Below, piece after piece: positions 1-7,166 of a DNA stretch of 64,000 nucleotides. How positions within the stretch are numbered: the stretch's first letter is position 1; the number at the start of each line of letters is the position of its first letter. The translations under genes and the position numbers were made by a program. Origin of the DNA: Adhaeribacter_A terreus (GTDB taxonomy: Bacteria > Bacteroidota > Bacteroidia > Cytophagales > Hymenobacteraceae); the NCBI RefSeq assembly GCF_042657365.1, contig NZ_JBHSKT010000008.1, forward strand, positions 1 to 64,000, in the 5' to 3' direction. The notes beneath the pieces were generated by a model. The model was not told the origin of the DNA. It searched no databases and saw nothing but the letters and a program-made list of their open reading frames with translations.

Positions 1-446
1 TTTGCTTGTTTGTGATATATGGGTTTTAACGCCGGGTTGGAAAGGGAGTTGTACTTTAGCAAGGGGCTGTTTCAGGAGTGCAATTAATTTGTTGCTAAAG
101 TGCTAAATGGAATGGCTGAAAAGGTGAAAAATGGCAATAAATAGCGGGTGAAGAGCGAAACTAAGCTGGTAGAAAGGTTTTTATTGAATTGTACTATGCA
201 AAGATGTTGGTTGTAGGAACAGGCAGCCATCCCGTTGCACTGCCAGTGGGAAAGGAGGGAAGGGTGGTTTTAGAAGCCGGCAGCAAAGTGCTTTCTCAAT
301 TGAATAAGGAAGGAAAGATTGTACTCTTTTTCGGAGGTTAGAAAAAAGTAAAGCTGCGGAAAATGCTATGGTTTTAGGGGTAAAAACTCGGAAAGGAAAT
401 TCTTGAATGCAACGGCGTGATTAGAAAAAGCAGATGGAAAAGGCAT
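1..446. other. Gene-free left edge
   Basis: I see no convincing coding region here on either strand. The stretch holds one copy of the 30-bp element (360-389) and AT-rich sequence. It may be the tail of an intergenic region that continues outside the window. Confidence 0.5.
360..389 (+). repeat. 30-bp element, intergenic copy
   Basis: Left box AAAATGCTATGG and right box AAAAACTC are 30 bp end to end. It matches the window-wide element described in the findings, with T for C in the left box. Confidence 0.7.
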
Positions 447-486
447 AAAAAAAACCGGCCGCTCTATTAGGAGCAGCCGGTTTTTC
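447..486. terminator. Bidirectional hairpin terminator
   Basis: The arms CCGGCCGCTC and GGAGCAGCCGG around a TATTA loop are flanked by an A-run on the left and a T-run on the right. It therefore reads as an intrinsic terminator on both strands. It lies 22 bp past the stop of the outer-membrane protein gene on the minus strand. Confidence 0.8.
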
Positions 487-490
487 ATTC

Positions 491-509
491 AAAAAGGATA
501 GCGTTTTTT
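491..509. repeat. Half-copy of the 30-bp element
   Basis: AAAAAGGATAGCGTTTTT is the right-hand half of the hairpin form of the element. A near-identical half-copy lies at 59389-59406. It touches the stop codon of the gene at 509. Confidence 0.5.
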
Positions 510-1111
510 TATTTCAGGTTATAGCGAACGCCAATACCGCCTTGTAATTCCAGGTTTACTTCGTCTACCAGTTCCATGAATAAGTTAATATCTGTGAAAA
601 TGCTGATAGGCATATCGGAGAACGTGTATTCCAGGCCAAAAACGCCATCTAAACCAAGGTCGATGTTGGTGTGGCGGTCGTGAATATAAATGTTATGATC
701 GTCGTAGTAATAATAATTTACTTTGTTCGTGCGCAATTGCGGACCGGCACCCAGATACCATTTCAGCTCTTTGGCAGCTTTGGTAGATTTGCTTTTCAGA
801 AAGTGGATCTGTAAAGCTACCGGGTTGCCAACTTCGTAATAATGGTAACGGTAGTGTTTATATTTTTTATTCTTGTAAAAATAGTCGCGGTAATATCCAT
901 CGTTATGATAATGCCCGCTAAAATAATAAGGACGACCAACCACAACTTCTATGGCGGAAGAAGGCCGGTAAAATTTTGCTGATAAACCGGTTGGGTCGCC
1001 GGCTTTAACACCTAAACCAATTGTACCCGCCGATTGGCCAAAAGCCAGCGTGGATAATGAGAACAGCAACGCCGCAAAAAATGAACGGCGGAATATTTGT
1101 TTAAAATGCAT
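509..1111 (-). CDS. Secreted outer-membrane beta-barrel-type protein
   Basis: About 200 residues. From the ATG at 1111 the protein has a classical signal peptide: basic start, hydrophobic core, and cleavage after ALAFGQ-like sequence. An earlier in-frame ATG at 1153 would only add a poor N-terminal extension, so I prefer 1111. After cleavage there are alternating hydrophobic/aromatic strands, Gly-rich turns and a very Tyr/His/Lys-rich loop near the middle. The C-terminus (GGIGVRYNL) is typical of small 8-stranded porin-like barrels. The family assignment comes from pattern only. No ligand or substrate can be inferred. A terminator follows it. Confidence 0.7.
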   Translation of the reverse strand: MHFKQIFRRSFFAALLFSLSTLAFGQSAGTIGLGVKAGDPTGLSAKFYRPSSAIEVVVGRPYYFSGHYHNDGYYRDYFYKNKKYKHYRYHYYEVGNPVALQIHFLKSKSTKAAKELKWYLGAGPQLRTNKVNYYYYDDHNIYIHDRHTNIDLGLDGVFGLEYTFSDMPISIFTDINLFMELVDEVNLELQGGIGVRYNLK

Positions 1112-1227
1112 AAAAATTACTAAGGTTAGTTTCCGTTTCAGCCGAACTTGCATTCAGACTTTCGGTAAAACTACAATAAAGGCGCGCGCGTTCAAATTCG
1201 TTCCCGGTTTTCCGGGAAAAATGAAAA

Positions 1228-1455
1228 TTAAAACTTAATAAATAACGGAATTTGGGTAATACGGCGCACTTTGTAAAGTTCGGTTTCGGTGCTAACAAAA
1301 AGCATAACATTAAAGCCATCGCGCAGCACCGGTAAACCACTTTCCATCAGTTCTATGAAAATTTCATCGTTTTCGGACAGCAAAGTGTGCGAAATGTCCG
1401 CAGACAGACTATTGAAAAATGTAACGCTTACCTGGTTGGAGGGAAAGTAATGCAT
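1228..1455 (-). CDS. Small conserved-looking hypothetical protein
   Basis: A 75-residue reading frame starts at ATG. It has a balanced, protein-like composition: a hydrophobic strand FNVMLFVS, an acidic centre and a basic end KVRRITQIPLFIKF. It lies upstream of the outer-membrane protein gene on the same strand, about 115 bp from its start. No signal peptide or known motif is visible. It could be a real small cytoplasmic protein or chance; codon use resembles the neighbours. Confidence 0.5.
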   Translation of the reverse strand: MHYFPSNQVSVTFFNSLSADISHTLLSENDEIFIELMESGLPVLRDGFNVMLFVSTETELYKVRRITQIPLFIKF

Positions 1456-1923
1456 AACGTTGTTTTTAGCGGTGAAAACTAAAGTGATTACAAAACCTGT
1501 TTTGCTTGAAAAGCTTTGGTTTACCTGATTTCAGCCCGGAGCAAATTCGGATATGAAGTTGCAAATACCGTGCCTTATATATAATTTATTCTATACTAAG
1601 TAAAGTTTATTTTTCAAGTGCTGAAAATTTATATGGCTGAAGCGGAAAGTCACCTGCCTGAACAGGAATAAAAGCAGTCTGAAAGAGAACAGTAAGAGAA
1701 CTGGTTTTGGGTTTGATATAGAATTGAAGAGAATGTATTTTTAATTCACTGATGTTCAGGAAAACTAGCATTTAAATATAGCCGAGCACAATAACAGCAG
1801 AGAAACTTAAATTATTATTTTCCTATATTTGCAGCCTGAAAGAAAAACGAACCGGATTTTTAAACCGTTTTGGTACCGATGGAGTATATTTATTTTCCCC
1901 GGTTAAAATTCAGGTCATGTATT
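1456..1923. other. Intergenic region between divergent genes
   Basis: A 468-bp AT-rich gap separates a minus-strand and a plus-strand gene. I see no coding potential. It holds the putative -7 box at 1824-1831. Confidence 0.5.
1824..1831 (+). promoter_or_regulatory. Candidate Bacteroidota -7 box
   Basis: TATATTTG matches the TAnnTTTG -7 consensus of Bacteroidota primary-sigma promoters, about 100 bp before the gene at 1934. No good TTG box is visible at the expected upstream distance, so support is partial. Confidence 0.35.
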
Positions 1924-1933
1924 CTTGATAAAA

Positions 1934-2329
1934 ATGAAATTATTGCAGCGAATTTTAAAGCAAAAGAAAGGTAACGCCGCGCCGGTTCCCCAATCGGGTG
2001 CAAATGGCGTGGTTTATTATTTGCTGGAATGCTGGAATCAATATGCCGATCTGCCCGACAGCCTGTTGCCCTACGTTGACACTGTTAAAACTAAAGCCGA
2101 GTGGGAAAAACTGGGTTTTGTGCTCGAAATGAATAAATACGGCCAGATCCGGAAGTTTAAAGTTGAGAATAAATATTTCAGCTTTATAAAAGTAGATGGT
2201 GAGCAAGCCGCCGAAGCAAAAGCGATCCGTTTGGGCAAGCGCCTCACGCATAATCCCGAACACATTGCTTTGCTTATTCAGCGTGGCTGCCGGCAGGACG
2301 AATTTCTGTACAGTTTAGCCAGCGAGTAA
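1934..2329 (+). CDS. Hypothetical cytoplasmic protein
   Basis: About 131 residues from the ATG at 1934. A TTG three codons earlier is possible but less likely. The basic N-terminus MKLLQRILKQKKG is followed by a mixed alpha/beta sequence with several aromatic residues. There is no signal peptide or membrane segment. I do not recognise the family. Composition and codon use are like the neighbours, which supports a real gene. The 30-bp element lies just after its stop, and the next gene starts about 70 bp downstream on the same strand. Confidence 0.7.
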   Translation: MKLLQRILKQKKGNAAPVPQSGANGVVYYLLECWNQYADLPDSLLPYVDTVKTKAEWEKLGFVLEMNKYGQIRKFKVENKYFSFIKVDGEQAAEAKAIRLGKRLTHNPEHIALLIQRGCRQDEFLYSLASE

Positions 2330-2336
2330 GTATCAG

Positions 2337-2366
2337 CACTTTTTAATACCGAAAGGGCAGCGTTTT
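2337..2366 (-). repeat. 30-bp element, degenerate copy
   Basis: Read on the minus strand: AAAACGCTGC, ten variable bases, then TTAAAAAGTG. It has one mismatch in the left box and lies 8 bp after a stop codon. Confidence 0.55.
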
Positions 2367-2401
2367 TCCGGAAATCTCGTTTAGAGGGTATTCCTTTCCG
2401 G

Positions 2402-3628
2402 ATGTGTATGACGAACAAATCTTTTCAGAAATTTCTGGGTCAATTGCTGGCAGTTGTTGCCGGTATTTATGTGAGCTGGAGTTTAAATTTCTTTATTCCT
2501 TTTACTTTACAGTATCCGCCTCTTAGTACCTATCAAAATATTGCTGAAAAGACTACTACCGATACGGTAATTGCAGCACCCGGGCCTCATTATTTACGGA
2601 ATGCCATGGGTGAGTTTTGGCTGGGAAAACACTACCGTTCTGCGTGGACTTTGCCGGTAAAAGTGCCGGTGTTTCGTATAAATGAAGTGCACGGCGGAAT
2701 GAAGATTCTGAAAAAAGGCGGTGGCATGCAAACTACCAGCTTTACTTTGGCAGATAATTCCGGAACAGAATATGCGCTTCGCTCGGTAGATAAAAACCCG
2801 GTAAACGTTTTACCTGAATTTTTCCGTTACACTTTCGTGGCATCGTTTGTCCGAGACCAGGTTTCGGCTACCGATCCTTATGCTTCTCAGTTAGTGGCTT
2901 ACCTCTCTTCGCAGGCAGGTATTCCGCATACAGATCCGGAGCTTTATTATATTCTTCCCGAAGATACTTGCTTTCACAGATTTGGTTTACGAGCGGGTGG
3001 ATTCTATAACCTGAGCCCCAAATTACCGCAACCGGAAAGTTTACAGCGGCCCGGTGAGCGTTTAGAAGGTATTTATTCTTCGGAAGAGATGCTGAAATTA
3101 TTGGCTGAAAGTAAGGGAAAAGCTTCTGTAGATACGAACTTGTTTCTGAAGTGCCGGCTCTTTGATCTGCTCATCAGCGATTGGGACCGCCATCCCGGAC
3201 AATGGGATTGGGCGGGTTTTTCAGCTAAAAATCATACCGTTTTCAGGCCTATTCCTAAAGACCGGGATCAGGCTTTAGGGCATTATAAAGATGGTGTTGT
3301 GCCTTATTTATTAACCCGAACGGCCCTGCATAAGATCGCTTCTTTTACCCCGGAATATGAAGATGTGAAAGGCTTTGCCATAAATGGCCGCGTGCTGGAT
3401 AACCTGATTTTAAAAAATGTTTCCGGTAAAACATTTGAAGATCAGGCTAAAGCGTTGCAAATTAAATTGCCCGATGCAGTGCTGCAGGCAGCGGTTAAAA
3501 AATATCCTTCGGAAGTTGAACACGCCACAGCACAAAAGACATTGCTCACGCTGAAAAGCAGGCGGCAAAAGTTAATAGAAGCCTCACAACTTTTGCATCA
3601 GGCTATTCAGGAACGTGAAACGAATTGA
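2402..3628 (+). CDS. Membrane-anchored PI-kinase/HipA-like fold protein
   Basis: 408 residues (ATG 2402; a second ATG at 2408). An N-terminal hydrophobic segment (about 12-35) anchors it. Next comes a domain with GGMKILKKGGGMQT and YALRSVDKNP, resembling a nucleotide-binding loop plus a conserved Lys. Near residue 260 the motif LLISDWDRHPGQWDW is followed by FRPIPKDRDQAL. The DWDRH..QW and PxDRD blocks resemble the catalytic and metal-binding loops of bacterial phosphatidylinositol-kinase/HipA-like proteins. The same module occurs, in my recollection, N-terminal to outer-membrane phosphoesterase proteins of Bacteroidota. Kinase activity is inference; the region is clearly conserved in character. 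No operon partner beyond the small upstream gene. Confidence 0.7.
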   Translation: MCMTNKSFQKFLGQLLAVVAGIYVSWSLNFFIPFTLQYPPLSTYQNIAEKTTTDTVIAAPGPHYLRNAMGEFWLGKHYRSAWTLPVKVPVFRINEVHGGMKILKKGGGMQTTSFTLADNSGTEYALRSVDKNPVNVLPEFFRYTFVASFVRDQVSATDPYASQLVAYLSSQAGIPHTDPELYYILPEDTCFHRFGLRAGGFYNLSPKLPQPESLQRPGERLEGIYSSEEMLKLLAESKGKASVDTNLFLKCRLFDLLISDWDRHPGQWDWAGFSAKNHTVFRPIPKDRDQALGHYKDGVVPYLLTRTALHKIASFTPEYEDVKGFAINGRVLDNLILKNVSGKTFEDQAKALQIKLPDAVLQAAVKKYPSEVEHATAQKTLLTLKSRRQKLIEASQLLHQAIQERETN

Positions 3629-3786
3629 TTTGATGTAAAGCTAAAAATGTTATTCAATTGGCGCTTAAGATATTGCAGAAAATTAGCCGGAAATCCTGAA
3701 AAATATCTTCTTGAAAGGAAATTATAGCTCAGAAATATTTGGAGGGTAAAGCCGGAAACATTACTTTTGCAGCCACTTCGATCTGG

Positions 3787-3816
3787 TAGTTTTTAAGCCG
3801 GAAAGAATACCGTTTT
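3787..3816 (-). repeat. 30-bp element abutting the tRNA gene
   Basis: On the minus strand: AAAACGGTAT, ten bases, TTAAAAACTA. The copy ends 2 bp before the tRNA-Leu gene, so it sits in the expected promoter or leader of the tRNA. Confidence 0.75.
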
Positions 3817-3818
3817 TT

Positions 3819-3901
3819 GCGCACGTGGTGAAACTGGTAGACACGCCATCTTGAGGGGGTGGTGCCTTACGGGTGTGGGAGTTCGAATCTCCCCGCGCGC
3901 A
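3819..3901 (+). tRNA. tRNA-Leu (GAG)
   Basis: A type II tRNA of 83 nt without encoded CCA. The D-arm is GTG...CAC. The anticodon stem is CCATC/GGTGG with loop TTGAGGG (anticodon GAG). A long variable arm (TGCCTTACGGGTGT) and the T-arm GGGAG-TTCGAAT-CTCCC follow, with discriminator A73 as expected for leucine. The acceptor stem GCGCACG/CGCGCGC has an A-C mismatch at the fifth pair. An intrinsic terminator follows. Confidence 0.92.
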
Positions 3902-3912
3902 CTTTTTACAAA

Positions 3913-3946
3913 GATCCTGTTGCTTTTTTGCGGCAGGATTTTTTTT
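3913..3946 (+). terminator. Terminator of tRNA-Leu
   Basis: ATCCTGTTGC and GCGGCAGGAT pair around a T-rich loop and are followed by a run of eight T. It lies 12 bp past the tRNA. Confidence 0.85.
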
Positions 3947-4001
3947 GTGTCTATATTTTTTTAATGGTTGTTCTAAAATAAAAGAAGGTGAATTTGCCTG
4001 A

Positions 4002-5567
4002 TCAGAAAGTGCGTTCGAACGGGTTTTCCGGCGTTACCAGCATTACATTTTCGCGGTCTACCACTACGCTTCCCGGAGCGGCGCCTTTAGGTTTACGCAC
4101 ATATTTTTTTTGCGTGTAAATTACCGGGCAAAGGCTATCGGTTTTGCGTTTGGAATAGTAAGCCGCCAGCTTGGCTGCCTTCTCGATAACTGTTTGCGGG
4201 AAAGTTTTACCCGATTGGAATTTTACAACCACGTGCGAACCGGAAACATCTTTAGCGTGGAGCCAGAGGTCGTCTTTATGGGTGTGTTTTTGGGTGAGCA
4301 CATCGTTGTTGGCGGCGCTTTTTCCCACCAGAATTCTGAATCCTTCGGTCGTAAATTCGCGGAACGGGCTTTCGGGTTGTGCTGTTTTTTTGCCTGTTTC
4401 AAAATCATTGGCTTTCAGGAAGTGCTTAAGCGTTTTGCTGTCTGTAACCTGTGAAAGCTCCTCTAATTTTTCCTCCAGTGCAAATATTTCTTCGGTTTTG
4501 CGCAGCGCTTTTTCGTCCAGGATCTTAAGTTCTATCTGCTGGTTTTTGGCTTTTTTATAAAGACGTTCGGCAGTTTTTTGGGGCGTTTCGGTAGCTTTTA
4601 GTTTTATGGTGCGGTTTCGGTCCTGGTAAAAATCGTAAAGTTCAATTTCGGAAGTGCGCGGCGGAATATTGGTTAGATTGGCCATAATTACGTCGGCCGT
4701 CTGCGCAAAATTCGTGTCGGTTTTCAGCGACTTTTGTTTGCTTTCCACCTGTGCTAAAATTTGTTCGGCGGAGTGTTTTTGCTTTTCCAGTTGCTGCTTG
4801 ATCGCCTGAAAATTACTCAGATAAAACTGGGTGGAAAGATACTTTACCGCAAAAAACTGCGACGCTTCGATCGGGTTTGTAAACTGCGCAATTTCAGTTC
4901 CGAGCGGTAACAAACTTAAGCGAATTTTGCCTTCAAATTCAATAATATAGTAAACCGGATCTTCGAGTTTTTGCAGTAAATCTGATACCGTTTTCTGCTG
5001 ATTTTCGGCGGTTTGATCTTCAAAATTTTGTTCGCGCAAATACGCCAGCGGAAGTTCGCCTAAAGTGGGTAGAATTTTTTGTAACTGCTTTAAATTCAGT
5101 GGGAATTCGGCAGGCGAAACGGTAAAATGGCGATCCATGTGCCACGGATCAAGCTCAAAATCGGCAGGAAATTTTTTGTGAAAACGGTTAACCGGAATGC
5201 GGTTCTGAAACACCACAATATTAGCACGGTTACCAAACATTTTGAAAAGTAAAACCAAGCCTTCGGAAAGCTCAAAATAAAAGCTGCGTTCGTGCTGATG
5301 TTGCACCACTTTTTCCACCGTTTTGCCTACCGTTTCCGGGAAAAGATTTACTGAATTCTGCCGTTTGCGATGAAATTCGGAAGGAAATGAAAGGGCTGAA
5401 AAACCGGAAGTTAAAATGGCTTTAATGTAGAAATCTTCGTGCCCGTTGGTAAAGCCCAGCACCAGTTCATCTTTCTCCTGACTAAAACATGTGGCCAACG
5501 TAAAACCAACCAGTTTTTGCTCCATCGCCGCGCTCAGTTTTTTCAGGAAAAAGTAATTCAGGTGCAC
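4002..5567 (-). CDS. rqcH: NFACT-family ribosome quality-control protein RqcH
   Basis: 521 residues, the usual length for Bacteroidota NFACT proteins. The family recruits tRNA-Ala to stalled 50S subunits and adds C-terminal alanine tails. The N-terminal NFACT-N domain occupies about residues 1-200, then come a long charged coiled-coil region and the NFACT-R domain in the last ~120 residues (DDLWLHAKDVSGSHVVVK, then AAYYSKRK and the KYVRKPKGAAPGSV segment). The start is a GTG at 5567; the following HLNYFFLKKLS fits the family N-terminus, so I keep it. It is transcribed alone, with AT-rich repeats upstream. Confidence 0.92.
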   Translation of the reverse strand: MHLNYFFLKKLSAAMEQKLVGFTLATCFSQEKDELVLGFTNGHEDFYIKAILTSGFSALSFPSEFHRKRQNSVNLFPETVGKTVEKVVQHQHERSFYFELSEGLVLLFKMFGNRANIVVFQNRIPVNRFHKKFPADFELDPWHMDRHFTVSPAEFPLNLKQLQKILPTLGELPLAYLREQNFEDQTAENQQKTVSDLLQKLEDPVYYIIEFEGKIRLSLLPLGTEIAQFTNPIEASQFFAVKYLSTQFYLSNFQAIKQQLEKQKHSAEQILAQVESKQKSLKTDTNFAQTADVIMANLTNIPPRTSEIELYDFYQDRNRTIKLKATETPQKTAERLYKKAKNQQIELKILDEKALRKTEEIFALEEKLEELSQVTDSKTLKHFLKANDFETGKKTAQPESPFREFTTEGFRILVGKSAANNDVLTQKHTHKDDLWLHAKDVSGSHVVVKFQSGKTFPQTVIEKAAKLAAYYSKRKTDSLCPVIYTQKKYVRKPKGAAPGSVVVDRENVMLVTPENPFERTF

Positions 5568-5571
5568 TTTT

Positions 5572-5748
5572 TAAATTGTTAAATGGCTAGATTGTTAAAT
5601 TGTTGAATTGTTTAATTGGCTTTATTTTATTGACTTTATATTCTTGAATTTAAACGGTATGCTTTTTAGTTTAAAAAGTCTGAAATTCTGCCGTATCAGG
5701 CAACCAATAATTAACAATCAGCAATTTAACCATTTAACAATTTAATTT
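5572..5748. repeat. AT-rich inverted repeat region
   Basis: AAATTGTTAAATGG near 5573 is matched in inverse by CCATTTAACAATTT near 5729. Degenerate copies of TTAAATTGTT lie between. The same wording (GTTAAATGGCTA) recurs near 14595. This region separates rqcH from the MBL hydrolase gene. Confidence 0.55.
5651..5680 (+). repeat. 30-bp element, intergenic copy
   Basis: AAACGGTATGC, variable centre, then TTTAAAAAGTC, 30 bp in total. It lies inside the spacer between rqcH and the MBL hydrolase. Confidence 0.75.
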
Positions 5749-6495
5749 AAGCCCGTCGTAAGCGAGCCTGATAAAATCGGGCAGCTCTTTTTCTACTTCG
5801 GCGTGAAAGCCCATTAAATGGCTGATGTGCGTTAAATAAGCCTGTTTGGGTTGTAATTCTTCTAGTAAGGTTATGGCTTCGGAGAGCGAAAAATGCGAAA
5901 TGTGTGGTTCTTTGCGCAAGGCATTCAGAATAATTACCTCAGAGCCTTTTATCTTTTCTTTTTCGGCGGCAGTAATAGCGTTTGCATCGGTAATGTAGGT
6001 GAAATTTCCTATCCGGAAACCGAACACCGGCAATTTATAATGCATGGCGCGAATGGGGATGATTTGCACCCCTTCAATTTCAAATCGTTCTTCGGAAATA
6101 GGGTGGAGCTGCACACGCGGAATACCGGGATAACTAATGCCGGAAAAAATGTAACTGAACTCGTTTTGCAACTGATGAAGTACTCGTTCTTCTGCATAAA
6201 CCGGCATATCCTGGTGTTGCGAAAAATTGAAAGCCCGGATGTCGTCCATACCGGCAGTATGATCTTTATGTTCGTGCGTAAATATGAGCGCATCAAGTTT
6301 TTTAATGCGCTCACGCAGAACCTGCTGCCGGAAATCGGGGCCGGAATCGATGATAAAGCTTTTTCCGCTTACTTCAATATGTACGGAAACACGAAGGCGT
6401 TTATCGCGGTAGTCGAGGGAATGGCAAACCGGACACTCGCAGGCAATTACCGGAACGCCCTGGGAAGTGCCGGAGCCAAGAACAGTTACTTTCAC
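5734..6495 (-). CDS. MBL-fold hydrolase, PhnP-like
   Basis: 253 residues. The N-terminal strand MKVTVLGSGTSQGVPV, a Cys pair (CECPVC) and the metal-binding motif HEHKDH (about residues 80-85) place it with the PhnP/lipoyltransferase-associated branch of metallo-beta-lactamase-fold phosphodiesterases. Further metal ligands are likely the Asp of YITDAN and the late His in THISH. The start is a GTG at 6495, overlapping the stop of the upstream gene (GTGA), so translation is probably coupled. The substrate is unknown; cyclic phosphodiester cleavage is the family's usual chemistry. Confidence 0.87.
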   Translation of the reverse strand: MKVTVLGSGTSQGVPVIACECPVCHSLDYRDKRLRVSVHIEVSGKSFIIDSGPDFRQQVLRERIKKLDALIFTHEHKDHTAGMDDIRAFNFSQHQDMPVYAEERVLHQLQNEFSYIFSGISYPGIPRVQLHPISEERFEIEGVQIIPIRAMHYKLPVFGFRIGNFTYITDANAITAAEKEKIKGSEVIILNALRKEPHISHFSLSEAITLLEELQPKQAYLTHISHLMGFHAEVEKELPDFIRLAYDGLKLNC

Positions 6496-6770
6496 GAGGC
6501 TGCATCCTCCTGGCTTTGAATTTCGGCCAGGAATTCCTGGTTCTTTTCGCTTAAGCGGCTGGTATCGATCGTAATATTCCGCAGGATCTCGTAGAGGCAG
6601 TTTACTTTTCCTTCGAGTGCGTAGTATTTATTCACCACTACCACTTTCATATCTTTCAGCACGCAATATCCTGCCTTAAAATTTCCCTTTTCGTACCGCA
6701 GCATATAATCCGATTCGGCAAAAAGGTCTTCGAGTTTGTTCAGGAAATGGCGCGTGTATTTCAGCTCCAT
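6492..6770 (-). CDS. Conserved hypothetical protein, coupled to the MBL hydrolase
   Basis: 92 residues, ATG start. It reads as a compact alpha/beta protein, with KVVVVNKYYALEGKVNCLYEIL central and an acidic C-terminus ending QSQEDAAS. No signal peptide or known motif. Its stop overlaps the next gene's GTG by 4 bp, and a gene for a CheY-like protein lies 15 bp upstream on the same strand. All three probably share a transcript with the hybrid kinase. Function not recognised. Confidence 0.8.
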   Translation of the reverse strand: MELKYTRHFLNKLEDLFAESDYMLRYEKGNFKAGYCVLKDMKVVVVNKYYALEGKVNCLYEILRNITIDTSRLSEKNQEFLAEIQSQEDAAS

Positions 6771-6785
6771 GCCGTAGTTTTTTGC

Positions 6786-7163
6786 TTAAGAAATATACTG
6801 TTTTACGGTTTGCACCAGCATGTCGAAATCTACCGGTTTTGGCAAATATGCGTTAATGCCGGCTGCTTTAAAATCTTCCATGCTGTAATTATTGGCATTG
6901 CCGGTTACCGCAATAATCGGAATATTCGAGATCTCCGGATTTGCATTCGCGCGGATCTCTTTGGTGCAAGCCATGCCGTCTTTTCCCGGAATGTTAAGGT
7001 CCATTAAAATGCCGTCTATTTTCTGGCTGTCAATGGTTTTCATTACTTCACTGCCGTTTTTAGCCGCAATAATATTGTAGTTTTGTAATTCCAGAATTTT
7101 GCGGGTAAGGTTCAGAATAACGGAGCTGTCTTCCGCAATCAGAATAGTTTTAGCTTCAGCCAT
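6786..7163 (-). CDS. Single-domain response regulator (CheY-like)
   Basis: 125 residues, a REC domain alone. The acidic pair is Glu11-Asp12, the phosphoacceptor Asp55 (ILMDLNIPG), the switch Thr in IAVTGNA and the conserved Lys in YLPKPVDF. It has no output domain. It starts 3 bp after the stop of the large hybrid histidine kinase and is almost certainly co-transcribed. It is therefore a candidate final phosphoacceptor of a relay REC-HPt-REC. How it signals onward is not visible. Confidence 0.93.
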   Translation of the reverse strand: MAEAKTILIAEDSSVILNLTRKILELQNYNIIAAKNGSEVMKTIDSQKIDGILMDLNIPGKDGMACTKEIRANANPEISNIPIIAVTGNANNYSMEDFKAAGINAYLPKPVDFDMLVQTVKQYIS

Positions 7164-7166
7164 AAT

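Noticed and set aside
3819..3901. Interpretation of the tRNA as a pseudogene because of the A-C mismatch
   Set aside because: All other arms and the discriminator are intact and a terminator follows, so a functional gene is more likely.
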